Source: Cordilura impudica (Eukaryota; Arthropoda; Insecta; Diptera; Scathophagidae). Taken from it: 64,000 nucleotides of DNA. This document shows, piece after piece, positions 44,043-54,657 of this stretch. The position numbers and the translations under genes are program-made. Under the pieces are notes generated by a model. That model made no database searches, had not been told where the DNA came from, and was given only the letters and a program-made list of their open reading frames with translations. The stretch is taken from assembly GCA_963682025.1 (NCBI GenBank), contig OY821521.1:117025604-117089603 (forward strand), read 5' to 3'. How positions within the stretch are numbered: the stretch's first letter is position 1; each line of letters begins with the position of its first letter.

Positions 44043-44630
44043 TGTAACGACACGTTTTCCGCACTATGCTGGGGCAACCTCAGCGTGCCCAGGGTTCGTT
44101 ACCTTTATTTATTTTCGACTAAAATAAGAATAAAAAAATCACAACACTTCGTTTCCAACGACTTTATAAACCGCACTTTATTTATACACAAACTATACAC
44201 CGAGTCTGATACTACTGGGACTTGTTAGCCGACGTCGTGAGTCTGGGTTGATGTCAATGTATGACCGTCACCTATTCCTGTCGAACTGATGGTGGCGTTA
44301 CACTCTGTCAGTTCAGGGTGAGCTCAGGTCGTTATACTATAACAGGGGGTAGAGATCACCTGGTTGATGTTGGTATAACAATCTTTCAACCGGTGATGGC
44401 CCCGTTGTATGACAGTATGTCTGGTCTAATCAGAGAAGGAAACCCTAAACCACCGATTGATCCAGCTGTTACTGTGTGATAACGACGCTCTCCGTCAGAC
44501 TCTCACAAAGGGATAGAGATCACCGGGTTGATGTTGATAGAACAATCTTTCAACCGGTGATGGCCCCGTGGTATGACAGTAGTCTGGTCTAATCGGGGAA
44601 GGAAACACTAAACCACCGATTGATCCAGTC
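44043..44630 (-). repeat. 5' LTR of the RT-less element, first part
   Basis: Matches 38358-38945 almost base for base (for example one G/A difference near 44195). The BEL element splits this LTR between hairpin units 2 and 3. The second part is 52153-52971. Confidence 0.9.
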
Positions 44631-45025
44631 TGTTTAAGTACAATTTAATATTTTCTTTGTATTTTTCCGCCTTTGAGTCAATTAGCCATTTTTGGGTTAA
44701 TTCTGGGTTAAAATCTATGAAACTCCTTTTTTTATACATCGTTGAAAGGAGTGTTTACATAGATTTTAACTAGTAAAACCGTTAACGGTACTTAGATATT
44801 GCTCGCCACCTTCTCTCTTTATTTTTTAACTTATAAAATCAATCGTTTTGGTACCTTCGTACAATTCGTACACATAAACACCTTTCGCTGTGCATATTTT
44901 TAAAAAAGGTAATACATCTTGTATACATTTGTATATACAAATAAAATAGAGATTTTATTTTCTCTACTTATAAAACCTAAAATTGTGTTTTATTTTTTAT
45001 ATATTTTTTGCTACATACGCAAACA
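44631..45025 (+). repeat. BEL 5' LTR
   Basis: 395 bp, TG...CA. A TTATAAAACC TATA-like string is at 44968. It pairs with 51753-52147. Confidence 0.95.
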
Positions 45026-46031
45026 TTTGGTCCTGCGAACCGGATCCTGAGGAAAAATTTGGAAAATTTTTAAAAATTATTAATTTCAACATTCCCACAG
45101 CCTTCATCTTGTCAACACCAGCAAGAACCTGCAAAAACAACCCTTCGCTGCAACTACAATTTACATCAAATTTAAACTAAAGGTGCGTATAGTTCAGTTT
45201 TTTTTTATGTGTGAGCAAATCAAAAAATTTAAAATTTAAAAAGTGTATAATAAAATTAATTTAAAAATAAAAAAGTCCATTATTAAAATACTATTTTTTT
45301 CGTACTTTTCGTTTTACAACCCTACGCGTTACGTTAATATTCTTTACGTGGACGGTGATATTAATTATATCGTGTTTGTTTTAATCGAAAATAAAAAGAA
45401 AAAGCCGTCGGGATTTTTAAAAAGTGTTTAGTGTAAGTAATAATATAAATAATCATATCGTGTTTGTTTTATTCGAAGGAAAGAGAAAAAGCCGTCGGGA
45501 TTTTTAAAAAAAAGTGTTTAGTGCAAATAATAATAATTTAAACAGATTTACATTTAAACATAACTAAATCGGTTTTTTTTCCTTTGTGTTATACATATAC
45601 GCTCACGCGAACGTTTTTTTTTTTTTTTCGTGTTTAAACTGCTTAATCTGAATAGTTTTTATTTCTCTATACGTTCACGCGTTGGTTTTTTTTGTGTTTA
45701 TGCTCAAGAGTGTGTTCATTTCTCTTCACACTAATATATACGCACACGCATTGTGTTGGTTTGTTTTTTCTATAACATTGTTAGTCACCCTACTGTCCGT
45801 TTTAGTCGCGACATATCCAGTGTGTTTTTTATTAATTTTTTTTTTTTGCAAATTTTGGTTTTGCTTCTAATTTGTTAAAATAATACCACATATTAAGAAA
45901 ATAAATTTTTTTTAATATAGTTTTATATTATTAGCTTATAATATATTATTATTTTTTCGGATTTTTTTTAACGAATTTTTATATTGTTATTTAAATTAAA
46001 TTAACTTATTTTAAAATAAATTCGAACCAAA
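45026..46031 (+). other. BEL 5' leader with an 80-bp tandem duplication
   Basis: The 1-kb leader is AT-rich. A block running from TATCGTGTTTGTTTTA through AAAGCCGTCGGGATTTTT to AAGTGTTTAGTG occurs at about 45367-45445 and 45455-45535 with few changes. Short ORFs here show no family motif. Confidence 0.6.
45028..45045 (+). promoter_or_regulatory. BEL primer-binding site, tRNA-Tyr-like
   Basis: TGGTCCTGCGAACCGGAT matches the complement of the fly tRNA-Tyr 3' end at 16 of 18 positions (from memory of that tRNA). It lies two bases after the LTR. Confidence 0.6.
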
Positions 46032-49000
46032 ATGCCGGGAACTGCACTTGATATTTTTATTCGCGATTCGGATACGCTCATTAAATTTGAGGCGAAATTC
46101 AACGATATTCGTGAGGAATTACATTCGGTATTTAATCTTGAAATTCGTGGAAAAGAATTGGACTTGCTTGGGGAACAAGTAAAATCGACATATCGTACTT
46201 GTTTATCATATTTAGAAAATTCGGATGACGCGGAACCAGCGGATTTTGACGCGGCTGAATCGAAATATGAAGCCACTTTTAACGCGTACGTTAATTGTTT
46301 ATCTAGGATTAATGAACGATTACATCATTTTAAATCCAACGCGACACCGAAAGAGCAGTCTCAGTCTTCTAGCGTAAACCTCCATTCAGCTGACAACTTT
46401 TGTCATAATTTAACGCTTCCGCCATGCGATATCGACGTTTTTGAGGGCGATTACATTTCTTGGCCCACTTTTAGGGATCTTTTTACAGCGGTTTATATCA
46501 ATAACTCTCGACTTAGCAATATTGAGCGGCTATGCCATCTAGTTCGGAAAACTAGTGGCGAAGCTCGGGAAATTGTTTCGAAATGCCCTCTCACTAATCA
46601 AGGTTTTGATGTTGCGTGGCGCAACTTGAGGGACGCATATGATAATCCGCGTATGCTGGTTAATAACCAGTTAAAATCGCTATTTAGCCTTCCCTTTCTT
46701 GATAAGGAAACCTCGTCGGGATTAAAAACTTTACAACGCGGAATAAACGGTTGCCTTACGGCTATGTCAATTTATAATATTTCGACGCACAGCTGGGATC
46801 CTATTATTGTATTTCTTTGTATTCAACGGTTACCTTCGCAAACTGTTAGTCTGTGGGAACAGAGTATAAAGGACAAATCAGCTTTGTCACTCTGGAAGGA
46901 TTTGGACCTCTTTCTGACAGAAAGAGTTCAAACTTTAGATTGTTTACGTGATCTTAGGGGTTCAGAATCTGCTAAACGGCTTTCTGAACCTAAAATCAAA
47001 GCGCATCATACCAATGCTGCTTCAACTTCAAGTGCTTCTTGTGTTCTTTGTAAGAATCAAGTTCACTTTTTACGTTCTTGTCATCGATTCAAAAGTTTAT
47101 CTGTTGCGGATCGATTTTCTACGTTAAAAAAGTTTCACTGTTGTGTCAATTGTCTCGCAAGGACACATGAAGCTAAAAATTGTAGCAGTTCGTATAATTG
47201 CTCCATTTGTAACAAGAGACATCATACTATGTTACACCGTGAATTACCATCTTCTGAAGTTTCTAGGGATACTAATCGGTCGAATTCGGGTGTTAGTTCG
47301 GTTTCTGTTTCTCGGGTTTCAAACTCCGTACCTGCAATCGCATCATCTTCGAATGCCAATCATGCCACAGCTCCTACAAATCGTCAAGTATTTCATACAG
47401 CACAAAGTAGGACTGTACTTTTAGGGACGGCTATGGTGAATCTTATTCATCAGGGTACTACGTACCCAGCCCGGGCCCTTATTGACCCTGCTTCTGAAGC
47501 ATCGTTCATTTCTGAACGTTTGCAAAATCGCCTGAAAATTTCGACGCATTCGACGAATGCTCAAATTTCAGGAGTTAATCAGGCAGTTACGGCAATGTCT
47601 AGAAAACTTTGTTCATTAAAAATTGGCTCCACCTTCGATTCATCCCTTGTATTGGAAACATTGGCACTTGTTTTGCCAAATATTTCGGGTAATTTACCAT
47701 CATTTACAGTCCACTCGTATTTAAAGGAAAATTTGCCAAACCTTCGTTTGGCCGATATTAATTTTGATGACAGTCGACCTGTTGATCTTTTGCTTGGCGC
47801 GGATTTATATCCAAGAATTCTGTTGGGAGAAATCCGTCGCAATATTTTGTGCTCTTTACTAGCTCAGAACACTATTTTTGGCTGGATTATTACTGGTCCA
47901 GTTGTACAAGCTCAAGTTCAGGTATATTCTACGAATGTCGAATTTTCAGAGGAAGATTGCCTTAACAAAAATCTTTTGAGATTCTGGGAACTTGAGGAAA
48001 CTCCTAAAAGAAAAATTCTGTCTCCATTTGACAAATTTTGTGAGGAAAATTATAAAGCGACTACTCGTCGCGAATCTGATGGTCGATATGTAGTGACTCT
48101 CCCATTTAAGCCTGAATTTCCTGAAAAATTTTCTTTAGGGACTTCAAGACCTGGTGTTATGGGACAATATCTTAAGACCGAATCATCTTTAATGCGTAGA
48201 CCTGAAATTAAGGAGATGTACGATGACGTCGTTAGGGAGTATTTGGACATAGGACATATGAGACCGGTATTACCAAATTTTTCATCTCCTACCTCTTTTT
48301 GTTATTTACCTCATCATCCGGTGGTAAAACTAGAACGTAAGACAACTAAATTGAGAGTTGTTTTCAACGCTTCAAATAGAACTTCTAATGGAATTAGTTT
48401 AAACGATTGCCTTTACGTAGGACCTACCTTACAAGCAGACTTAGTTCTACTTATTCTTAGGTGGCGTCTGTTTAAATTCGTCTTCAATTGCGATATCACT
48501 CAAATGTATAGACAGATTCGGGTTGATCCTTCTCATACCCCTTTTCAACGAATTTTGTTTAGGGATTCTCCGACGGAGACCGTAAGGGACTATGAATTAC
48601 AGACAGTAACTTTTGGCGTTAACTGCGCTCCATACCTTGCCATTAGGACGTTATTACAACTCGCGGACGATTCTGAGGCTGAGTTTCCTCTCGCAGCACA
48701 TATTCTACGAAAGTGCATGTCCGTTGACGACGTTTTGACAGGGACTCATGACATTTCGACTGCATTAATGGCTCGTGATCAACTCGTCGCTGCTTTGGCC
48801 TCTGCTAAGTTTCAGCTAAGAAAATGGACTTCAAACGAACGGAGTATTTTGAAAGACATACCTTTGGACCATTTAGTTGACGCTAAATTATTGACCTTTA
48901 TAGAATCGAGTACTTCAAAGACTTTAGGAATTCAGTGGAACGCTCAGTTGGACTCGTTTTATTTTAGTGTGACTCCTATTTCATTAAAATCTGGGTATAT

Positions 49001-51305
49001 TAAGAGGGAAGTCTTATCGACTATCGCGAAATTGTTTGATTCTGTAGGTTGGTTAGGTCCTGTCATTGTGGTTGCTAAAATTATCATGCAAAAAATTTGG
49101 CTTGATAATATAAATTGGGATGATATGCTTCCAATTTCGACGGAAGTTGAATGGAAAAGATTTGTAACTTCTTATCATGAGGTAAATACTATTCGTATTC
49201 CAAGATGGGTTAATTATTCGCCGGGAAATTCTGTTGAGCTTCATGTTTTTTCTGATGCCTCGGAAAAGGCATACGCGGGGGTGATTTATATTCGAATTCA
49301 GGCCTCTAACGGCGAAATTCATACTCACCTACTTTCATCGAAAACCAAAGTAGCCCCCATCAAATCAATTTCTCTACCTCGTTTAGAACTGTGCGGGGCG
49401 GTGTTAGCCTCTGAACTTTTGAAGACGGTAATAGGTGAAATTGATATTAAAATTGATCAAATTTACTGTTGGACTGATTCGACGATAGTCCTTTCTTGGT
49501 TAAGGAAAACGCCGTGTTCCTGGACCACATTTGTAGCGAACAGAGTATGCCGCATTCAAGAAAATGTAGGAAACCATAATTGGTATCATGTTCGTTCTGA
49601 GGATAATCCTGCCGATTTAGGTAGTCGTGGTACCTCTCCCACTGAGCTGGAAAATAGTGAGCTTTGGTGGCATGGTCCAAGATGGCTGGGTCAAGATAAA
49701 GTGCACTGGAATATAACGGATCTAAGTTATCTTGACACTGACATTGAGGGTCGGGTTGTCAAAACTCATGCTTCCTTCTTTACGGACGTTAAGGGGGAAG
49801 ATATATATGTGGATATTTTGAATAATTACTCTCGTCTTGATCGAGCTCTTCGGATAACCTCATATATTTTGAGGTTCTTTTACAATAGTCATCCAGCTCA
49901 TAGGTCAAATCGTTATATGAATGTGGATAAAATCGTTGTTGGTTATGAAATCAGAAGAACAAAATTGCATTTAGCCATTGTGGCTCAGAAACATCACTAT
50001 GCAGATGAATATAAGTGCCTGTTAGACAAAAAACCGCTAAGTTCAAAGAGTTGTCTTATTTCTTTGAATCCCTTTCTCGATAAAGACGGTGTGATAAGAT
50101 TGAATGGTCGCTTGGTTAAATCACCATCCCTTTCATATACGGAGAAATATCCTATTATTTTACCTTATTCGAGCCGATTTACTCAATTGTTAATAGAATT
50201 TGTTCATATGATTTCCATTCACGGTGGAAATCAGTTGATGTTGCGAATACTGCGCATTGAATATTGGGTTCCACGTTTGAAGTCGAAAATTCGTGGAGTC
50301 ATTGGTCGTTGTAAACGGTGTATTATTGACCGTAAAGTATCTTGTCGTCAAATTATGGCGGATCTGCCCCCTGAAAGAACTACTCTTACTAGACCATTTA
50401 TGACAACGGGCGTTGATTTTGCTGGTCCCTTTGACATCAAAAGTTTCACGGGCAGAGCTTGTAGGATAACGAAGGGCTACGTTTGTATTTTTGTTTGCTT
50501 TTCTACGAAAGCAATTCATTTAGAGGCAACGTCTGATTTATCGACGCCTACTTTTTTATCTGCCTTTCACAGATTTATTTCTCGACGAGGTTGCCCCTAC
50601 ACTATATTTTCGGATAATGGCACAAATTTTGTAGGTGCATCGCGTGAATTAGAGAAGGATTTTAAGATGTTTCTTAAGGAAAGTCAGATTGCAGTGGGTT
50701 CTATTTATGGTATTCAGGGTTTAACTTGGCGGTTTATACCGGCCGGGGCACCTCATATTGGTGGCCTTTGGGAAGCCGGGGTCAAGAGTTTTAAACACCA
50801 TTTTCGTAAGGAAGCGCAATCTTTTAAATATACTTTTGAAGAACTTTCTTCAGTTCTCGCAAGAATTGAAGCTTGCCTAAATTCACGTCCTCTTTGTTCT
50901 ATGGCGGATAACCCTCGGGAACCAGTAGCTCTGACTCCTGGTCATTTTTTAATAGGTGGACCAATACTTGCTCCCCCGGAGCCTGAAATTAATGAATCTC
51001 CGATAAGTCTTGTTAATCGATTTCGAAAAATGAAAGCATTGTCTCAACTTCTTTGTCGCCGATGGAAAGAAGAATATTTAATGACGTTAAATAAGCGCTA
51101 TAAATGGAAATATCCGGAACGCGATCTACAGGAAAACGACTTAGTCGTTATCAAGCATGAAAATCTACCTCCAACATCGTGGCGTTTAGGCCGGGTCATA
51201 AAAGTTTATCCGGGAAGTGACGGTCGCGTAAGGGTCGCGGATATTCGTACTGCTAATGGGGTTGTAAAACGACCAATAACCAAATTGGTCATTTTGACCG
51301 AATAA
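46032..51305 (+). CDS. BEL/Pao Gag-Pol polyprotein
   Basis: One 1757-residue ORF with a good start context (CCAAAATGCC). Gag fills residues 1-~335 (LPPCDIDVFEGDYISWPTFRDLF). Three zinc knuckles follow at ~337-400 (CVLCKNQVHFLRSC, CVNCLARTHEAKNC, CSICNKRHHTMLH). Protease is at ~484 with ALIDPASEASFI: DPAS replaces the usual D(S/P)G. The AQNTIFGWIITGP block is at ~612. RT has FNCDITQMYRQI (~818), TFGVNCAPYLA and the catalytic SVDDVLTG (~897). RNase H has VFSDASEKAYAG (~1072), PRLELCGA and WTDSTIVLSW. Integrase has an HHCC finger (VHMISIHGG..CKRC), GVDFAGP (~1460), SDNGTNFVGA (~1526) and GGLWEAGVK (~1580). The C-terminus ends ADIRTANGVVKRPI. All domains are complete. It acts by packaging, copying and integrating its own RNA. 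Confidence 0.95.
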   Translation: MPGTALDIFIRDSDTLIKFEAKFNDIREELHSVFNLEIRGKELDLLGEQVKSTYRTCLSYLENSDDAEPADFDAAESKYEATFNAYVNCLSRINERLHHFKSNATPKEQSQSSSVNLHSADNFCHNLTLPPCDIDVFEGDYISWPTFRDLFTAVYINNSRLSNIERLCHLVRKTSGEAREIVSKCPLTNQGFDVAWRNLRDAYDNPRMLVNNQLKSLFSLPFLDKETSSGLKTLQRGINGCLTAMSIYNISTHSWDPIIVFLCIQRLPSQTVSLWEQSIKDKSALSLWKDLDLFLTERVQTLDCLRDLRGSESAKRLSEPKIKAHHTNAASTSSASCVLCKNQVHFLRSCHRFKSLSVADRFSTLKKFHCCVNCLARTHEAKNCSSSYNCSICNKRHHTMLHRELPSSEVSRDTNRSNSGVSSVSVSRVSNSVPAIASSSNANHATAPTNRQVFHTAQSRTVLLGTAMVNLIHQGTTYPARALIDPASEASFISERLQNRLKISTHSTNAQISGVNQAVTAMSRKLCSLKIGSTFDSSLVLETLALVLPNISGNLPSFTVHSYLKENLPNLRLADINFDDSRPVDLLLGADLYPRILLGEIRRNILCSLLAQNTIFGWIITGPVVQAQVQVYSTNVEFSEEDCLNKNLLRFWELEETPKRKILSPFDKFCEENYKATTRRESDGRYVVTLPFKPEFPEKFSLGTSRPGVMGQYLKTESSLMRRPEIKEMYDDVVREYLDIGHMRPVLPNFSSPTSFCYLPHHPVVKLERKTTKLRVVFNASNRTSNGISLNDCLYVGPTLQADLVLLILRWRLFKFVFNCDITQMYRQIRVDPSHTPFQRILFRDSPTETVRDYELQTVTFGVNCAPYLAIRTLLQLADDSEAEFPLAAHILRKCMSVDDVLTGTHDISTALMARDQLVAALASAKFQLRKWTSNERSILKDIPLDHLVDAKLLTFIESSTSKTLGIQWNAQLDSFYFSVTPISLKSGYIKREVLSTIAKLFDSVGWLGPVIVVAKIIMQKIWLDNINWDDMLPISTEVEWKRFVTSYHEVNTIRIPRWVNYSPGNSVELHVFSDASEKAYAGVIYIRIQASNGEIHTHLLSSKTKVAPIKSISLPRLELCGAVLASELLKTVIGEIDIKIDQIYCWTDSTIVLSWLRKTPCSWTTFVANRVCRIQENVGNHNWYHVRSEDNPADLGSRGTSPTELENSELWWHGPRWLGQDKVHWNITDLSYLDTDIEGRVVKTHASFFTDVKGEDIYVDILNNYSRLDRALRITSYILRFFYNSHPAHRSNRYMNVDKIVVGYEIRRTKLHLAIVAQKHHYADEYKCLLDKKPLSSKSCLISLNPFLDKDGVIRLNGRLVKSPSLSYTEKYPIILPYSSRFTQLLIEFVHMISIHGGNQLMLRILRIEYWVPRLKSKIRGVIGRCKRCIIDRKVSCRQIMADLPPERTTLTRPFMTTGVDFAGPFDIKSFTGRACRITKGYVCIFVCFSTKAIHLEATSDLSTPTFLSAFHRFISRRGCPYTIFSDNGTNFVGASRELEKDFKMFLKESQIAVGSIYGIQGLTWRFIPAGAPHIGGLWEAGVKSFKHHFRKEAQSFKYTFEELSSVLARIEACLNSRPLCSMADNPREPVALTPGHFLIGGPILAPPEPEINESPISLVNRFRKMKALSQLLCRRWKEEYLMTLNKRYKWKYPERDLQENDLVVIKHENLPPTSWRLGRVIKVYPGSDGRVRVADIRTANGVVKRPITKLVILTE

Positions 51306-51356
51306 TTTACTTTTTCTTCGATATTTTCTTTAAATTTTTTATTGTTTCATAGAAAT

Positions 51357-51464
51357 ATGGAATCTCTCCCTAACCTTTTTGACGATGCTCTGCTCGATTA
51401 TGAGGATGCTATGGCGCAATACACCATTTTTGGATGGGTCATATCTGGCCCATCTCCATTGTAG
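51357..51464 (+). CDS. 35-residue mini-ORF repeating a Pol motif
   Basis: ATG 51357 opens MESLPNLFDDALLDYEDAM followed by AQYTIFGWVISGP and a stop at 51462. The second half copies the AQNTIFGWIITGP block of the upstream polyprotein (nt ~47865) at the protein level while the DNA differs at many third positions. It could be a remnant of a related BEL copy joined by template switching, or a small accessory ORF. No function can be assigned. Confidence 0.4.
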   Translation: MESLPNLFDDALLDYEDAMAQYTIFGWVISGPSPL

Positions 51465-51606
51465 AGTCCTTACTGGCTCATATGTAGAGTCCTTACTGGC
51501 TCAAATTGTAGAGTCCCTACTGGCTCATACTTATTTATAATCAATTTTCCATTGGGGTCCCTACTGGCCTATGGAAAATTGTTACGTCGAGGTCCCTACT
51601 GGCCAA
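51461..51606 (+). repeat. tandem GTCC(T/C)TACTGGC array
   Basis: Three close units (TAGAGTCCTTACTGGCTCA type, about 22-24 bp) at 51462, 51485 and 51508 are followed by two diverged, wider-spaced units at 51555 and 51588. The array lies in the BEL 3' untranslated region and begins at the mini-ORF stop codon. Confidence 0.8.
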
Positions 51607-51752
51607 TTTAAGTGTTAAAAAAAAAAAAAAAATAATAAATTGAATTCAAGCTCACATTTTTAAACTGAACTATGCCTTATTTTAAGATACTTAAGTTATT
51701 TGTTAAAGTATTATTGTTGCAACACACCTTGATGTTGCAAGGTGGCCGGCAA

Positions 51753-52147
51753 TGTTTAAGTACAATTTAATATTTTCTTTGTACTTTTCCGCCTTTGAGT
51801 CAATTAGCCATTTTTGGGTTAATTCTGGGTTAAAATCTATGAAACTCCTTTTTTTATACATCGTTGAAAGGAGTGTTTACATAGATTTTAACTAGTAAAA
51901 CCGTTAACGGTACTTAGATATTGCTCGCCACCTTCTCTCTTTATTTTTTAACTTATAAAATCAATCGTTTTGGTACCTTCGTACAATTCGTACACATAAA
52001 CACCTTTCGCTGTGCATATTTTTAAAAAAGGTAATACATCTTGTATACATTTGTATATACAAATAAAATAGAGATTTTATTTTCTCTACTTATAAAACCT
52101 AAAATTGTGTTTTATTTTTTATATATTTTTTGCTACATACGCAAACA
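51753..52147 (+). repeat. BEL 3' LTR
   Basis: 395 bp, one base different from the 5' LTR by eye. The preceding sequence (AAGGTGGCCGGCAA) is only weakly purine-rich for a polypurine tract. Confidence 0.95.
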
Positions 52148-52152
52148 CAGTC

Positions 52153-52971
52153 GTTACTGCGAGTCAATCCCGTCCGTTTGTCGGGTTCAAGTTAAGGCTA
52201 GAGATCACCTGGTTGATGTTGGTATAACAATCTTTCAACCAGTGATCGTCCCAGTTGGTTGCCAGTAAGTTCGATCTAATCGGCGAAGGAAACCCTATGA
52301 CACCGATTGATCCAATGGTTACTGGGGTCAGTGTAGCCTAAGTCGTTATTCTGGGTATAGCCCACTGGAGTGATGTTGGTATAACAATCTTTCACTCTAA
52401 GTGACTGCACTCAGGTCTTCAGGTGGTTGTATTCTACTGATGATGGAAACCCAATATGTCAGTAGACTACGACCTTACCTTCTGGCCGTCCACTGGCTAA
52501 TTAATTTTTCTGTTTACTGCATCGCCTTTTATACTGTTCGGCTACAGTAAATAAAGCTTTCAACATCGCGTGGTGGATATTAACAGTGTGTAAACTGTTA
52601 ACATTACTGAAGCTTTTCTCTTTACATTATCTTAATTAACTTAACATCATTAATGTATAATGCACTAGCTTTAAGCTCTTATGTTACATCAATAATATTG
52701 TAATTCATTTAATTCTAAATCATCTTAATATAATCATATAATATAATGCTATGTCTATAATAACATAAAAGGTCATTTAATTCGAGTTGCCTTTATCCCA
52801 ACAAGATTTGTATAATACTGTGTGTATACTAACATAAATTTCTTTAATTCATTTTCTTTTTTTAGTTAACATGAGAACTTAGTATAATAAAATAATAAAA
52901 AAAATATAAATAATATAAACGGCTGACTTCTTGTGTGGTAAAAACAAGCTAAGCGCCTTTTACTCGTCACA
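52153..52971 (-). repeat. 5' LTR of the RT-less element, second part
   Basis: It continues the LTR from hairpin unit 3 to the TGTGACGAG start (minus strand) at 52971 and is followed by the GTTT duplication. Differences from the other LTR include C for T in unit 3, a T/G in GCCTT(T/G)TATACTG and an insertion near 52735. Confidence 0.9.
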
Positions 52972-52975
52972 GTTT

Positions 52976-53650
52976 TTCAAATTTGTCTGATGTCACATAT
53001 TATTGTGAGCAGTCGGACAAAAAATGGGCAGTATCGGACCAATAGGCGTGGTACCTGCCATACAAATAAAATATATAATGCCATATATCTGGAGTACTGT
53101 TATAGTGAGAGTCTTGGGACTTTGTGTAAACCCATAAGTTATTCATATGATTAGTTAGACAACAAATGGGCGTGATCGGAGCAGTGGGCGTGGCACCGCC
53201 CGTACAAAGTAAGTATATATCATATAACTGGTGTACTAAAAGAGGGAAGCTTTGGCACTTTGCAAGACACCATCAGATCTTAATATGAGTAGTCAGATAA
53301 AAAATTGGCGGATTCACAACAATGGGCGTGGAACTCCCCATGCAAATTAACTATTTAATTTCATATATTTGGAGTACTGTAGAAGAGAGAGCTTTGTGGC
53401 TTTGCGTGAGCCCATAGGTTCTTTGTGTGATTAGTCGAACAAAAAATGGGCGTGATCGAAGCAGTGGGCGTAGCACCGCCCATGTAAAGTAGATATCTAA
53501 TATCATATAATTGGGAAAGGCTCGACATTTTGCACTAGTCCATCAGATATTAATGTGAGTAGTCCAATAAAAATTGGGAGGGATGGGATAAGTGGGCGCG
53601 GCACCTCCTATATCAAAAATATGATGTACTACGAAAGCAACAGTCTTTTG
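52976..53650 (+). mobile_element. Helitron-like repeat, continuation with ~147-bp tandem units
   Basis: Four to five diverged units with GGGCGTGG(C/T/A)AC(C/T)(G/T)CCCATACAAAGTA, ATATCATAT..TGGAGTACTG..GAGAG and GAGTAGTC(A/G)GACAAAAAA words continue those at 38040-38357. Confidence 0.65.
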
Positions 53651-53692
53651 ACAAGTACATTAGTTATCAATGTTATTTGTCGTGGAAAATAT

Positions 53693-53815
53693 ATCGTCAA
53701 AATCAAAAATCGCCAAACCCAAAAATCGCGAAAAATAAAAATCGGCCAAAAACAAAAATCTTCAAAATCAAAAATGGGCAAAATCAAAAATCGCTAAAAA
53801 AAATAAAAATTGCCA
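53693..53815 (+). repeat. low-complexity AAAATCAAAAATCG array
   Basis: Irregular tandem of CAAAAATCGCC/AAAATAAAAATC words, encoding Lys/Ile/Asn-rich junk in all frames. The stretch 53816-53999 holds no gene. Confidence 0.7.
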
Positions 53816-53999
53816 AGTGATATTTTAAGTTCAAAGCCAATAGTTGAGTGGTGCCAGATCTAATTTGGAAAATCTATGTTCTTCTCATGGGCAGCTACAT
53901 GTACCTCCAGGGCAGGAACGCCGAAAAATCTGATAAGTGTTGTACCGAATTAAAAAAAACAAAAAACATTTTATATCAGCAAGTATCAAAATAAATGAA

Positions 54000-54456
54000 T
54001 CTATACTAATGATCTATACTTAGCATAATAAAGAGGTAATGTGTTTGTTTGTAGGAGATAATCTCCGTAACGACTTATCTGATCTTCCTGAAATTTTAAC
54101 TGATTCTTACTGCGAATATCGGAAGTGCTACAGGCTGTATTTTTTTAATATTTTTAGTGGACGTGGCACCTCCCATACAAAGTAAATTTTTAATATCATA
54201 TATATTAAGTACTATGATAGAGAGAGCTTTGAAAATTTATCTCAGGTTATCTATTATTAACGTGAGTAGTCAGACAAAAAAGTGGGCGGGATTGGACAAA
54301 TGCGCATGGCACCCTTTACAAACTTAATATTAAATGTGATATATCTGAATAACTGTGTTAGTGAGAGCCTTGGGACTTTGCGTGAGCCTTTTCATAACAA
54401 TTCGGAAGGGCGGGGGAGGGGGAGGGTGTTGCGAAGCACACCGGGTTACATCTAGT
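54000..54456 (+). mobile_element. second Helitron-like copy with 3' end
   Basis: A new TCTATACTAAT..ATAATAAAGAGGTAATGTG start is followed by the same GTAATCTCCGTAAC and GGCGTGGCACCTCCCA words. The copy ends GCGAAGCACACCGGGTTACATCTAGT at 54456, the CTAG-type terminus of Helitrons. At 457 bp it is short and non-autonomous. Confidence 0.65.
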
Positions 54457-54657
54457 ATATAATATTTTTTTTGTAAATCTAAAACATTACAAGCAATTGA
54501 TTTTCTTAATTTGTTTTAATCAAAATTATACTTTGTTCAAAATTGTTAGTTTGTTCTATAGCTCAGGTGTTATAAAACTTTGAAATTTTAAATTATTGCA
54601 AATAAAATTTGAAAAAATGAATTTTACACAAAGAACACCAGCAACTGTCGGCAAGGA

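Larger units (their letters stand above)
44631..52147 (+). mobile_element. near-intact BEL/Pao LTR retrotransposon
   Basis: The element is 7517 bp long with 395-bp LTRs (TGTTTAAG...GCAAACA) and 5-bp target duplications CAGTC at 44626-44630 and 52148-52152. It has a tRNA-Tyr-like primer site, a 1-kb leader, one 1757-codon polyprotein and a repeat-rich 3' region. I see one LTR difference (T/C at about position 34 of the LTR), so it is very young and is the innermost, latest insertion of the nest. It may be active. Confidence 0.95.
38358..52971 (-). mobile_element. gypsy-like LTR retrotransposon lacking RT (with nested BEL)
   Basis: Two 1.40-kb LTRs, TG...CA, are flanked by GTTT. The minus-strand order is 5' LTR (right), tRNA-Lys(UUU)-like primer site, 956-residue Gag-PR-IN ORF, damaged Ser-rich ORF3, polypurine tract and 3' LTR (left). 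The LTRs differ at only a handful of sites plus one small indel (near 52735), so insertion was recent. With the BEL removed the element is about 7.1 kb. The absence of RT means that it must have relied on another element's RT to move. Confidence 0.9.

Noticed and set aside
45682..45870. 62-residue hydrophobic ORF in the BEL leader as an envelope or signal protein
   Set aside because: T-rich sequence gives Phe/Leu/Val-rich readings in any frame; no conserved feature.
54457..54657. 47-codon frame from ATG 54617 as the real gag start
   Set aside because: It runs in another frame without a motif and ends early. It could still be the true N-terminus if a base was lost, so it is mentioned with the gag entry only.
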